The notes under the pieces: generated by a model
What the model was told of the DNA's origin: nothing
What the model saw: only the letters and a program-made list of their open reading frames with translations
Database searches by the model: none
Assembly (NCBI GenBank): GCA_022575985.1
Contig: JAKSXM010000288.1
Span: 2,817,501 to 2,881,500, forward strand
DNA length: 64,000 nt
Reading direction: 5' to 3'
From: Anagrus nilaparvatae
Lineage: Eukaryota > Arthropoda > Insecta > Hymenoptera > Mymaridae
Part shown: in pieces, positions 1-10,877 of the stretch
Numbering within the stretch: the first letter of the stretch is position 1
How the letters are laid out: the number at the start of each line of letters is the position of its first letter
Translations under genes and position numbers: made by a program

Positions 1-190
1 TATGGTTACAACACATGTGCGTAACAGCACAGCAGCGCTATATACAACACTATACAAGTTCAGAGAAATTTTTTGAATTATATATTATGTTAATACTCGT
101 TTGTCAAATTTTCTATTTTGAGAAATAATATAATTATTATAGTTCATTTCATTTGAAAAATCGTGCTTTTCTTGACAGTGGCCAGAAAGT
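1..190. repeat. module boundary repeat, copy 1
   Basis: This stretch aligns by eye with 47316-47500, 63541-63642 and, from about position 57, with 21747-21870. Shared landmarks are a ggttacaacRcatgtg block, an agcagcgc block and the string ttcagagaaattttttgaat. It marks the left edge of the module holding gene A, downstream of that gene because the gene reads leftward. It may extend beyond the window. No coding potential is visible. Confidence 0.75.
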
Positions 191-322
191 ACTTACTTAG
201 TTTTTTTCGTCACTGCCAAAGAAAAATCATATACTAGAAAATATCACCTCGAATTGCACATTTCAACTTATAGCCTAGGATGGTAATTTACATGTGCAAT
301 TTTTTACATGGATACGAGTATA
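191..322. other. duplicated spacer, no gene
   Basis: AT-rich spacer that matches 21871-21975 in module 2. The match is interrupted at 321-322, where the TIR element 323-2143 has inserted. Nothing coding is visible. Confidence 0.6.
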
Positions 323-2143
323 GGGTAGATGAACCAGTGAATGACCGGCCTCCAGTGAATGACCGAATCATGAATTATTATTTCTTAAATGTTATTATTT
401 TATAAAAAAGTTAATATTAATCCACGATCTGATAAATAAATGTATAAATTTTCATTTCATACAATTATTTTAGGCCCAGTGTCTACCGCAATCGAGTGAA
501 AAATAATAATGATCAGGCTATTTCAAGACTATGAAAATAAACGCCATTTTTTTAGTAAAAGTATGAAAAATCGGCCAAACTGGGAAATTCTATTTAGAAA
601 AATAAAATACCGCTAAATGATTTTTTTTTATTGAATATTATTTATAAATGTTTAAAAAACAATAAATTAAGATATTTTAATCGAAAATTACCTCCGTTTG
701 ACTTTTAATTTAAATTAATCAGCAGTCATTCATTGGTGATTAGTAACGTAGGTAGTTCTAGTGAATGACCACTAGTCAAATTACTGGATCTGATGGTAAA
801 TTACATCACCAGTGAATGACTTCTATAGAGCACGTGTACGTATTTACTTAATTTTTTGATAAATTAAATAATTTTTGCGCATCGCATGATTTAAAATATG
901 ATTTATTTACTTTTTAATTAATTTTAAATAAAAATTAATTTTTTTTAAACCTTTATCACAAATATACTTACTTACTATAGTATACAGTCATCTGTAAGGT
1001 TAGTTTTCCAATATGGCCAACCCGAAAACTTTAAAATGTATATCCTTCATAAGATATGGGTTTTCAGACACAATAAAAACGAATTTGTGATGCATATTTT
1101 GCCCTTTACCATATTTTTCGGTTCTCGAATATAGCAGACCCGAATATTCTAAAAACACCCAAAAATATTACCTTCGTACGATTTGGGGTTTCAAGCTTAA
1201 TAAAAACGAATTTTAGATGTAAATTTTTATTGTTTGAGCTTTACCATATTTTTCGGTTTTTCAATATAGAAGACCCGGAAATTTCAAAAAACAAACGAAA
1301 ATAATTTTTCTGCAAAATTTGCAACTCAATTTCATTTTTATTGAGCTTAAAAACCCAAATCTTATGAAGAAAATTGATTTTCTAGTGCTATTAATTTTCA
1401 GGTCCTCCTTATTGGAAAATCGAAATATATTTGCAAACTCAAATTTTGAAATTTTTCATCTGAAATTTGCTTCTATTGAGACTGAAAATCCAAATTTTAT
1501 AGAGGAATTTAATTTTTGGTGTTTTTAGAGTTTTTGGGTCCGACATATTAGAAAACCGAAAAATATGGTAAAGGTCAAAAACGAAAATTTGCATCTAAAA
1601 TTCGTTTCTATTGAGCTTAAAATCCCCAAATCTTAATTTTTGGTATTTTTAGAGTTTTTGGGTCCACCATATTGGAAAACTGAAAAATATGGTAAAGATC
1701 AAATATGAAAATTTGCATCTAAAATTCGTTTCTATTGAACCCGAAAACCCCAAATCTTTTGAAGGAATTTAATTTTTGGTATTTTTAGAGTTTTTGGGTC
1801 GACTATATTAAAAAAAACCGAAAAATATAGTGAAGATCAAATACTTAAAATATATAAAAGATATTTAAAAGCATGTATTAAAAAATAGTCATTTACTGGT
1901 TCCGCAGCGGTCATTTGCTGGGAGTAACCGGTCAATTACTGGCGATTTTTACGGCTTTGAAGAAATATGTTTATTATTTAAAAATTAGTTGAGTAATTTA
2001 AAAAATTACAATTGCTAGTCATATTTTAGACCTTAAACAGAAGTACTAACAGTATGTATCTTTTTTAAATCTTATTTATAATAAAAATAAAGCGCTAGAG
2101 CTTGAGAAAACGCGAAACTGGTCATTCACTGGTTCATCTACCC
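323..2143. mobile_element. 1.8-kb non-autonomous TIR transposon
   Basis: Both ends carry a perfect 24-bp inverted repeat beginning gggtagatgaaccagtgaat (323-346 and 2120-2143), flanked by TA on each side (321-322, 2144-2145). Module 2 lacks it: at about 21980-21990 the two flanks are joined. Inside each end lie several degenerate copies of the motif ccagtgaatgacc (333-365, 760-775, 812-822; inverted at 1888-1940 and 2119-2131), like the subterminal binding-site repeats of DNA transposons. The middle holds inverted copies of a second repeat (1080-1300 against 1540-1830, with ccatatttttcggtt and its complement). There is no transposase ORF. The TA duplication fits Tc1/mariner or another TA-targeting superfamily; assignment is uncertain. 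Confidence 0.85.
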
Positions 2144-2145
2144 TA

Positions 2146-3254
2146 CGTGGTTTTCAAGATCTAAAACACAAATTTTGATCTAAATGTCCTATATAAAACT
2201 CCATGTTTAAAAACGGGATGTTGACAAAAGTGCTAATTTTAAAAGTTTTAAACTTTTAGTACTGAAATTAAATAATGCTTAGATAATACATTAATTTCAC
2301 AACTTTTAATAAAATTTTCTTCGTTTTTACTATCAGTAATCAGAATTTTCAAGATCTATTGAATTCTTTCTTTTCTTTTACTGAAAATTATTAGTAAAAT
2401 TATTTTTATTTTTTTTTTTCATTAAAATAATTACAAAAAATTAAACATAAAATTAGAGTATTTTTTAAATGTACCTCAATAGATATCAGAGACTATTATA
2501 GTGTTGAATTTTTACTCTTATGGAGCATAAAACCATAAAAATATCTAAACTTTAAACAATATAACAATAAACCATTCGATCAGATTAAGAACTTTGTTAC
2601 CACATTCTCTAAAAAATTTTTTTTAATTTAAATTTTTACTTAAAAATTATTTTTAATAAAAATTATTTTTTGTATTATGCCTTACAAAACTCTATTCCAG
2701 AGTCTACTGGATTTAAACAAAATAATCTGAAGGAAAGTAATAAAATAAGTTAGTCACTTTCTTTTAGATAAAATATTTGTTTCTTATTTTTTTATTATAC
2801 AATAAATTCGTGCTTTTTTACAAATATTAAAATGCGAAATACAATGTTTCTATCGAGGGGCTATCGTCATGAAAATCACGAATTTGATTTTAAAAAATTT
2901 TTTTAATTTTTTTCTGATTTTGGCTTGATTGTATCTCAATCATGAATCGTTACTAGTTGAGATAGTTTATTTCCGTCTTGTAATGATTTTTTAAAATTAA
3001 ATTCGTGATTTCCAATGCAAGGGCCCCTCAGTTTCTATTTTACTTAAAATTAAATCTTTAATAATTTCGGGTATTTAACTATAGTTCACTGAACTAATTT
3101 TTCTCTAAATCTCCAAAATAAAATAGTATAAATTTTTTTTCACAGAAATATAGAAACCTCGTAACACAGAATAATAATTTTGCAGACTTCATAATTTATT
3201 TCAATTAAGCTGACTAAAACAATTTTTCCATTTTAAATTTTACACTTAAATTAT
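2146..3254. other. 3' flank of gene A, duplicated in module 2
   Basis: Spacer that continues as a near-identical copy at about 21985-23049, including the tctatcgaggggc block at 2850 and 22648. It probably contains the 3' UTR of gene A, which reads leftward. An AATAAA on the minus strand near 3194 is a possible poly(A) signal. No other gene is visible. Confidence 0.6.
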
Positions 3255-6200
3255 TTATTTAAAGTATTTAAACTTTTTTGATTTACAACTCAAATGAATA
3301 AAATAATTATTTAAGCGTAACTGAATCGATTTATTCTTGTTCGAACGTAGAGTTTCTATAAATTCCATATGCCTTTCTCGGTCTAATATGAAATTATGAT
3401 TGCTTAGAAGTTCTAAGGCAATTATAGACCCATGATAACCATCACCTTCGATGATACCCAATAGAACAGTTGATTTGTCATCCTCTGATAAATGTCTTAA
3501 ATTTTCCACCAGATAATCAATATAAACTGTAAAAACTACTTCAGAAGAATATTCATCGACAAATTTTGAATATAATTTTATACATTCGGAACCTAATATT
3601 TTTTTATCTGGAAATGATAAACACAATTTCAAAATATGCAATTTCAAATAGCATATAAAGTTTTTTGATGGTGGTATTCTTGAACAGGTAAAGTCAAGCA
3701 TTCTTTCAACAATCAGGAGAGACATTTTATCAAATTTTTCTTTATTTCTTTCACTCAACTCGCCGTATAGAAAATTAAAAAAATAATAAAAGAACTTTCT
3801 TGCTGGATACCATCCTGGACATAGCGAGTATTCTATATCCCATTCATCCACTAAATTATTCAAGGAATTGAATATTAACGTCAACTTTTCATCCAATTTT
3901 TCTTCAGAAGTAAACAAATACCTTCGTAATCCTAAAGATAAATGAGGATCAGAAATTTTCGTACAATGAATCCTAGCAAGATAAGGTTCAAAAATTTCTG
4001 CCAAGGTTTTCTCTGATACATATTTCATTAAACTTCCATCTATTTTGCTTATGATTATCAAAATGTAATCCTTTTGAATCTGAGGATCTTCTTGTGCTAA
4101 CTCTTTAAGTTTTGCATACAATTCATTAATATATAAATCAAAGTATTTATGGCTGATGCCTTCAAAATCAGTTAATTTGTTTAACGACTCTTTTTGCTCT
4201 TTATTAAGTTCATTCAAACATTTTTTCGTCAAAATCCAAGTTTCAAAACTAGGATTTTTTTTAAAAAGGTTAAAAATTTCTGACGTGAGGATTTCACGAA
4301 TCGATATATGAGTGTTTTCATCCCACATTTCATTTAATTTTTTCAGAAAGTCTTGCTCAGGAAATATTTTAAACATTAATCTCATTCCATGTTTTTTTAT
4401 GGAAACTTTTTCGGAATTCAGAAGTTCATTAGTACATGCCTCAACCTTTTTAATTGGAGTGCGACTAACAGCATTTTGTAAAACACTCAGTCCAATTTCC
4501 AAATACTCATCTTCGCAAAATTGCAGTATTATATCAAATGGTACTGCTGGATTCGTTAGCTTCATTCCTTGTAACATTCCTGATATAAGTTTAAACGAGT
4601 CACGAGCATCAGATTCTTTTAGGTTCAAAGTTTTAGTTTTTCGAATAAAAGGTTTTATTATTTCTGAAAAAACATTTCCTTCAAGCATCATCGCTAAAAT
4701 AATTAGACTACCATCTTCTTGAATATTCTCCATCAAATATTTCAAGAAATTTATAGGAATTTCATGATACCATTTAAAAGCTTTTATGAAACAGTTAACC
4801 GCATTAAAGGTTTTTTTGCTGACAAAGTTTTCTGCAACATAATAATTCCTTCTTCTATAGCTGTATCTTCTGTCACTATTATTAACTTTGTTTACCAACT
4901 CATTTAAATATTTTGCCCATTCTTCAAGACCTTTTTTAGGATCTGATTTTAACTTCTTTAAATCATAAGGATCCAAGTTGACAAAGAAATCTTTGAAATA
5001 CTCTGAATCTAATTTAAGTAACTGCCTTTGTAATTGTGATATCGAGAATTCTGGTTTCTGAATACCTTTCAACCTTAAAGCATTCAATATCTCAGTCATC
5101 CAAGAATATTCAAGAACATTAAAAGTTTTTATATTTGGATCAGGGTTTTTGATGATTTTATTATTGAAATCAATCATTATCTCACAAATATTAGTTAGCA
5201 TTTCTACAATTTTATCTACAGAGTCCATGTTTTCAAATTCCTTAACACAATATTGTTTCCATACAGGTTTATCAGGGATTGAAGAAAATAATGCTTCCAG
5301 TAATACCTTTTGAGCTTCAGGATTCTCTTCTAAATAATCAAATTTTCCATATCTTTTTTCTATTCTATACTCGAATATAATATTAATAATTTCATTAAAC
5401 CACAATTCATCTTCCTTGCCAAAATTTCCTTTTAAATCAACTAACGAATGTTTCAAAAAATCGTCAATAATTATGTAAACTAATTTAGAATAATACATAA
5501 AGACCTCATTTTTATTATAAGCTCTTTGAATGATGTTCCTTAATACAGTTTTAAATATGTCAGAAATCCAAGAATATTGACGAATATTAAAAGTACTCAA
5601 TTTTATATTGGAATCCTTAAGAATTCTTCCATTAAAGTCAGACATCGTCTCACAAACTTTTACTAAAACATTCTCAATTTTTTCAACTGAGTCCCAATTT
5701 TTAAGATCATTGGAATAACATTTTTTCCAGCGAGAAGTTTCAGGAATCGACGAGAATAATATATGAAGCCATTCCGCTTCAACTTCAAGGTTTTCTCTCA
5801 AACAATTAAAACTTTCATATCCTTTTTCCATTTTAAATTCGAATATAATATCAATTATGTTCTTGAGCCATTTTTTATTATCTTCGTTAAGATTATCTTT
5901 CAAATCTACTAGCAAATGCATTAGGAAACCTTCAAAAAATGGTTCAATTAAATAACCACTAATTTCGAAAAATTCATTTTTAATATAAGCTCTTTGAATC
6001 ACATCCTTCAATAAAACCCATAATTCAGAATGCTTAAAATTTTTAATCACAAAAAAATCACAAATTGCTTCCATAACTGTTTCAATAAATGGGTAAGATT
6101 CGTTTTTATGACGAATCTCGTAATATTTTAAGACTTGTATTAAGCTACTCTCACATCTATAAAGGGAGCAGCTGTAAATCATTTTTTTTAAATAATTCGC

Positions 6201-7442
6201 CCTTTCAGTCATTTTAGCTTCTGTTTTGATGAGTTCCTTAAAAATTGGAATGGAATCTTTTGGAGGAAGGTAACATCTCCAATCTTTCAAATAACTTGTA
6301 CATGACTTTAATTCATATTTATAATATTCTGTAAGCTTTTTGGCTACCTTTTCTCTATCGATATCAGATAATAATAGAACAAAATCGTCATCTGATATGA
6401 TTTTCATGTTGTTAAATATATCTTTACCATATTTATTAGAATACGCATGTTTTAAGAATTCAAGTTTTTTTTCAGTATCATAAAATATCAAGTAACTCAA
6501 AATGTACTGACAACTAAAATCGGATTCTTTTTCAGGAATCAAGTTTAAAATCATAGTTTTATAATTATCGTCAGATAATTTTCGATGCACCATTTCTAAT
6601 TTTAATTGATTTAAGTATAATTGAGGCATCGTAATTAATTTTTCGATCCCTTTTTTACCTGCTTTTTTCATAAAAAGTTCTGCTTTTGTGTCAGATAAAC
6701 GTCTACTATAATTTAAACCTTCACAAAGATTAAAATAATCGTCGATATGATTTTTTATTAATCTTGGTAAGATAGTGTCATAATATTTAGGGCTCCTAGA
6801 ATAAATTGAACGATAATCTTTATTTTCAATACAATTAGCGTTACCCAAATTAAGATATTTTATCAATAATGATGGTTTCTTACGGTAAAGTTTATCCATC
6901 AAATCACTTGATAAAACAATTTTATGTTTTAAAATAATCTCGTAAATAAAGTTATCACTACATGATAAAAAAAATTTGTTTGCTTCTTTTAACCCATAAG
7001 ACTCAAAGACGAAATTGAAAAATTCTTCTGATTTTTTTTCGTTCCCAATTAAATGATACGATAATTTTGATAAAATTCTATATTTTACTTTTAATGATAC
7101 AAAAGGGAAAACATTTTCTTGAAAAAAATCAACATTTATGTAAGAATTCGATGAATCAAAGAAAAATTTAGAATTAAATGCTTGATAATTAACTGATTTA
7201 TCTTCTGATTTTAAGGCCTCCAAAACTTCATTTTTAGACTTTATTTCTTTACCAATCAATATTTTTACCAAAGGTTTGAGTGCATCAGGAACGTTTTCAA
7301 GTCTATTTTCATTTAAATTATCTCCATTTAAAGATTCAACAATTTCTTTAACTTTTAAATTCAAACTTTTTAATTTTTCTGCCTGAGTTTCGCCGTTGAT
7401 TGATTGAATAGCAGATAAATATGGTGATATTTTCTCTTCCAT
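3255..7442 (-). CDS. gene A: large predicted alpha-solenoid protein, type 1 (1395 aa), function unknown
   Basis: One uninterrupted frame of 1395 codons. I do not recognise the family. The protein is hydrophilic, lacks a signal peptide or membrane segment, and is made of amphipathic helices typical of ARM/HEAT-like solenoids, for example KVSIKKHGMRLMFKIFP and HISIREILTSEIFNLF near residues 1005-1050. Residues 481-636 and 637-792 are an internal tandem duplication (both begin IQRAYxKNE and share VDLK, FSSIP and YSW blocks). A basic, aromatic stretch SDRRYSYRRRNYYV lies near residues 853-867 and is absent from type 2 copies. The ATG has a good context (ttaccATGG), and a splice-acceptor-like ttttcag lies 28 nt upstream (+ strand ct at 7471-7472), so a non-coding 5' exon is likely. 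About 28 residues differ from gene B. It appears intact and is probably expressed, though expression cannot be seen. A scaffold or adaptor role is a guess from the fold. Confidence 0.85.
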   Translation of the reverse strand: MEEKISPYLSAIQSINGETQAEKLKSLNLKVKEIVESLNGDNLNENRLENVPDALKPLVKILIGKEIKSKNEVLEALKSEDKSVNYQAFNSKFFFDSSNSYINVDFFQENVFPFVSLKVKYRILSKLSYHLIGNEKKSEEFFNFVFESYGLKEANKFFLSCSDNFIYEIILKHKIVLSSDLMDKLYRKKPSLLIKYLNLGNANCIENKDYRSIYSRSPKYYDTILPRLIKNHIDDYFNLCEGLNYSRRLSDTKAELFMKKAGKKGIEKLITMPQLYLNQLKLEMVHRKLSDDNYKTMILNLIPEKESDFSCQYILSYLIFYDTEKKLEFLKHAYSNKYGKDIFNNMKIISDDDFVLLLSDIDREKVAKKLTEYYKYELKSCTSYLKDWRCYLPPKDSIPIFKELIKTEAKMTERANYLKKMIYSCSLYRCESSLIQVLKYYEIRHKNESYPFIETVMEAICDFFVIKNFKHSELWVLLKDVIQRAYIKNEFFEISGYLIEPFFEGFLMHLLVDLKDNLNEDNKKWLKNIIDIIFEFKMEKGYESFNCLRENLEVEAEWLHILFSSIPETSRWKKCYSNDLKNWDSVEKIENVLVKVCETMSDFNGRILKDSNIKLSTFNIRQYSWISDIFKTVLRNIIQRAYNKNEVFMYYSKLVYIIIDDFLKHSLVDLKGNFGKEDELWFNEIINIIFEYRIEKRYGKFDYLEENPEAQKVLLEALFSSIPDKPVWKQYCVKEFENMDSVDKIVEMLTNICEIMIDFNNKIIKNPDPNIKTFNVLEYSWMTEILNALRLKGIQKPEFSISQLQRQLLKLDSEYFKDFFVNLDPYDLKKLKSDPKKGLEEWAKYLNELVNKVNNSDRRYSYRRRNYYVAENFVSKKTFNAVNCFIKAFKWYHEIPINFLKYLMENIQEDGSLIILAMMLEGNVFSEIIKPFIRKTKTLNLKESDARDSFKLISGMLQGMKLTNPAVPFDIILQFCEDEYLEIGLSVLQNAVSRTPIKKVEACTNELLNSEKVSIKKHGMRLMFKIFPEQDFLKKLNEMWDENTHISIREILTSEIFNLFKKNPSFETWILTKKCLNELNKEQKESLNKLTDFEGISHKYFDLYINELYAKLKELAQEDPQIQKDYILIIISKIDGSLMKYVSEKTLAEIFEPYLARIHCTKISDPHLSLGLRRYLFTSEEKLDEKLTLIFNSLNNLVDEWDIEYSLCPGWYPARKFFYYFFNFLYGELSERNKEKFDKMSLLIVERMLDFTCSRIPPSKNFICYLKLHILKLCLSFPDKKILGSECIKLYSKFVDEYSSEVVFTVYIDYLVENLRHLSEDDKSTVLLGIIEGDGYHGSIIALELLSNHNFILDRERHMEFIETLRSNKNKSIQLRLNNYFIHLSCKSKKFKYFK

Positions 7443-8400
7443 GGTAAAGGGAATAGAAGATGATTCAAATCTGAAAAATTAAAAAATAGTTTTCATTTAT
7501 TATTTTTCAACAGAAAATATCTGGAAATATCGTTTGATAATATTTGATGTAAGAAACGTAATTAAAAATAGTAAAAATTAGTGGAAAATGTTTAATAATA
7601 ATACTGAAATGTATATTGCAAGATATTCAAAGGAAATATGATCGAATTGAAGATTATTACAATGAAAACTTTATAGATCGGCTGATTTCCCCAAGAATTG
7701 TCCTTCTTTCAGAGTTTATTTAAGTTGCAATTATTACTTTACTTATAATATCTCAGAAATATGTTGACTAATATTAATTTATTAAAAAATTTTATTTTAT
7801 TTTTATTTATATATTAAATTAATTAAGTTGGGGACATAGGTAAAAATAAGTTTATTTTAGCTCAAAAATGTTTAAATTTTAATACTATTCACGTTTTCTT
7901 ACATTCGGTCATTATTTTTGTTAAAGGATAAACCTCCTTAAAGGTCGAAGGATTGAAAATAAGGGTGATGCACCCTTCTAACTTGGTTTTTGAGGTCAGA
8001 TTCTAATTTAGCGGCCCACAATACCTACTAGATCTAATAAAAATTAAAAAGAAATCTTTTTTTGAGAAATAATAAATTTTAGGGGTGAAAGGGTGAAAAT
8101 AAGGGTGTACACCCCTCTAACATCTCTAAAAAAAAAAAAAAAAAAAAACCTGGTTTTTGACATCATATTCGGATTTAACGGCAAAAAATCCCTACTAGTA
8201 AATAATCCCTACTGGTAATTTTTAATTTTTTGGGTTAATGGGGGGGGGGGAATCGAGGGCGTTTTTTGTCCCATTTTAAAATCGGGATTTTTTTTACGAG
8301 ACTTTTTTCCTTAGGTCATCCTGAGAAGATTCCACTAGGTTTCAGCTAAATTCATTCGCTTTCGTAGAATTTTAGGGGGGATTCACAAAGGAAACCAGAC

Positions 8401-8401
<1 letters not shown>
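7443..8401. other. 5' flank of gene A; UTR/intron and spacer shared with module 2
   Basis: Immediately upstream of gene A. 7443-7470 is probable 5' UTR, and 7471 onward resembles the end of an intron. 7530-7835 matches 32880-33190, and 7840-8401 matches 33920-34300, so the gene B counterpart is split by about 5.5 kb of insertions plus another 0.7 kb. 7920-8390 keeps one arm of the inverted-repeat element described at 33196-34290, including a poly(A) run at 8129-8148 and a poly(G) run at 8240-8250. No gene is visible. Confidence 0.6.
7471..7490 (-). promoter_or_regulatory. putative 3' splice site upstream of gene A
   Basis: Read on the minus strand, a T-rich tract ends in ttttcag 28 nt before the ATG. 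Genes B, D and E carry the same signal at 27266, 42863 and 56071, although their upstream sequences differ between subfamilies. Conservation suggests a real acceptor for a 5' UTR exon that I could not locate. Confidence 0.55.

Positions 8402-8435
<34 letters not shown>
8402..8435. repeat. (AAT)n microsatellite at the 5' edge of the R1-clade LINE
   Basis: About eleven AAT units. The LINE begins directly after it, and further AAT units follow the 3' end at 10157-10180. Module 2 has a short AAT run with no LINE at 34312-34327, so the element sits within a pre-existing microsatellite. Confidence 0.9.
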
Positions 8436-8439
<4 letters not shown>

Positions 8440-10156
8440 GGGCATTCCACGATAGACGCCATCTGGCGTGTCGTGGATACCGTAGAGGCTGAGAGGGAAA
8501 AGCGGCCTGCAATTCGCAAAGACGTCCTTCTTGTAACGCTGGACGTCAAAAACGCTTTCAATTCGGCCAGGTGGGATGACATGATCCGGTCTCTCGAGTA
8601 TGATTTCCGGATACGCAGGTATCTGGGTAACGTAATAAAGGACTACCTACGGGACCGGAGATTGCTCTACGACACGCTCGATGGCAGGCGACAGAGGGTT
8701 CTGAGTGCGGGCATTGCCCAAGGTTCGGTTCTCGGACCGGACCTGTGGAATGCCTTTTACGATGGCCTGTTGCGCGTTCACCTCCCGGAAGGAGCTTCTC
8801 TGATCGGGTACGCGGACGACGTGGCTCTGACCATCACCGGCAGGGACATGCAGGTAACCCAGGAGAAGTTGAATCTAGTCATGAGACAGATCAACCTCTG
8901 GATGGGCGAGCACGGGCTCCAGCTCGCGATCCCAAAAACGGAGATCGTACTGCTGACCCGTCGAACAACAATTTCCACGGACATCGATGTAAATGTCGAT
9001 GATGGTGGAAACCCTCACACGATCCAAGCCAAGACATCGGTTAAGTACCTGGGAGTTCTGCTTGATAACAAGCTGAACTTCTGGGAACAATTTCAGAGGT
9101 CGAGTAAGAAGGCCGCGTCGATCGCATCCTCCTTGTCAAGGCTCATGGCCAATATAGGAGGGCCCAAACCCGGGAAGCGAAGATTGTTGATGTCCGTTGT
9201 CAACTCTTTCCTGCTTTATGGATCTGAGATCTGGGCGGATATCACCAAATTTGCCAAGTACAGACATAAAATATCGTCTGTGCAGCGGCAAGCGGCCCTG
9301 AGGATCGCCTGCGCGTACCATACGGTATCGCTCGAGGCGATCCAGGTAGTAGCATCGGTCATACCCATCGACCTGCTAGCGATGGAGCGCAAATACATTT
9401 ACGATAGTGTAGAGGACCGCCAAGTGGCATCCGCTCGCGCCCGCTCCAGCTCTATGGGAAAATGGCAGAAACGGTGGGAAAAGTACGAAGAAGAAAATGC
9501 CCGATAGACGCTCAGACTGATTTCAGATCTGCAGGCATGGACTGGACGACAACATGGGGAGGTGGATTTTTACCTCACCCAATTTTTAACTGGACACGGG
9601 TACTTTCGTAAAATGTTAAAACATTGGCATAAGGTGGCAACAGAGGAGTGCTTGCACTGCCCAGGCGAGAAGGATACAGATGAGCACACTTTCTTCGGAT
9701 GTGTGCGCTACGCGGAAGGGCGCCCGCCCTTCCCGATTTGGAGGCCAGAGACGGTGGTCCCGGAAATGCTACGGAGTTCTGAAAATTGGAACAAAGTAGC
9801 AGAGTACGTAAGGGCCCTTTTGTTGAAGAAAAAGGAGGAGGGCTTTCTATCGTAGATAGCTCTCCTGTCACTAGGCTGGGGGAAGGCAGCGGCCAGTTGC
9901 CTAGGCTGCGCGTCCCAAATTGAAGTCACACCTGAAAAGGGAGTTCCGGTTTGGGGCAAACAAGCGCAGGGGGATTTATAGTGTGTTTATCCAGTAAAAA
10001 TCTGGGGCGTAGCCGGCGACCACGTTCGTCGGTGGTCTCCCAGTTGTACACTTTGTGCAACTGGGCGGTCATGGAAATTTGCGGGTCTTTAAGGCCCGCA
10101 AACACTCCATGGCTGATGCAAGATTCACAAGATTCCCTTGACAAAAAAAAAAAAAA
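8436..10156 (+). mobile_element. 5'-truncated R1-clade non-LTR retrotransposon
   Basis: The element starts inside the reverse transcriptase domain and ends in an A-run (10142-10156) abutting AAT repeats. Its GC content is near 50-55%, in sharp contrast to the surrounding AT-rich DNA. The matching position of module 2 (about 34312) is empty, so insertion followed the module duplication. 9856-10141 is the 3' UTR. 5' truncation is normal for LINE insertions. Confidence 0.9.
8437..9855 (+). pseudogene. R1-clade LINE ORF2 fragment (RT C-terminal half and zinc knuckle), one in-frame stop
   Basis: The open frame begins with HSTIDAIWRV, typical of the R1-clade RT N-terminal region, followed by TLDVKNAFNSARW, GIAQGSVLGPDLWN and the catalytic YADDVAL block. 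After a thumb region (KYLGVLLDNKLNF) the frame meets one TAG at 9505-9507, where relatives have tryptophan, then continues in the same frame with DFYLTQFLTGHGYFRKML and a CCHC-like knuckle (CLHCPGEKDTDEHTFFGC), ending with TAG at 9853-9855. The apurinic endonuclease and RT N-terminus are missing. It is a dead copy; its source element probably had a normal tryptophan codon there. Confidence 0.9.
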
Positions 10157-10185
10157 AATAATAATAATAATAATAATAACTTTTA
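10157..10185. repeat. (AAT)n microsatellite at the 3' edge of the LINE
   Basis: Seven or so AAT units follow the LINE's A-run and lead into aacttttaaaaagta, the same sequence that follows the AAT run at 34327 in module 2. Confidence 0.85.
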
Positions 10186-10877
10186 AAAAGTAAACAAAAT
10201 TTAATAGTACATTTTTAACCAAGGGAGCAAAAAAAAAGAATGGCCCAGATCGCACGTTAATTAGCATCCGCGGCGAGGCCGCAACCGAAATTTTTTTTCA
10301 GTGTAGGTATTTATTTATCATAATATTATCAAGTTTCATTAACTCGTATTATCTCTATCATATCTCTGATCATACTAAAATCCATAGGTGATCCCCATAA
10401 GAGCAATGTTAAACTGCCTATTTTATTTTCTTGATTAAAAGAAAATTACAAAGTTGGTAAAAATTTTTTTTTAATTTCTTAATTTGTTTTTTGCTATTTT
10501 ATATGCAACATTCAACTGAATATACTTTTTTGCGAGAAAAAAGTTAGAAAAATAATTAACTTGAAATTTTTCTAGTTCTTTTCTAAATTTTTTCAAATTG
10601 GATATAATAATTGGGTTTTATGCAGCCAGCGTTTTTAAAAATGGCTATATTATAGCAACAATGTTCTTCGTTTTATATGCTTTGATTTATATTGTAATAT
10701 TGATGTTTCTATTTTATATTTATTTAAAGTTAAATAAACTTTCTTTTTTCTAAATATCTTGTATTACTTACTATATTAATTATAAAAATTGCTGACGTAG
10801 TTCTACTTAAAAAGGTGTTTTTTTATCAATTCACGTGTATTAAAATATTTGTTATTAATCATAATTATATACATTAG
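10186..10877. other. duplicated spacer, no gene
   Basis: Matches about 34328-35062 of module 2 with small indels. Nothing coding is visible. It ends at the left terminus of the DIRS element. Confidence 0.6.

Noticed and set aside
4312..4907. Plus-strand ORFs opposite gene A (and 24107-24702, 38888-39406, 52089-53717)
   Set aside because: They are antisense shadows of the long minus-strand frames and recur only because those genes are duplicated.
3255..7442. Bacterial or viral origin of the large single-exon genes
   Set aside because: Composition and codon use look like the surrounding AT-rich DNA, and a splice acceptor precedes each ATG; no viral or bacterial neighbour gene is present.
8745..9398. 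Additional ORFs inside the R1-clade LINE on both strands
   Set aside because: GC-rich coding DNA opens other frames; the RT motifs are all in one frame.
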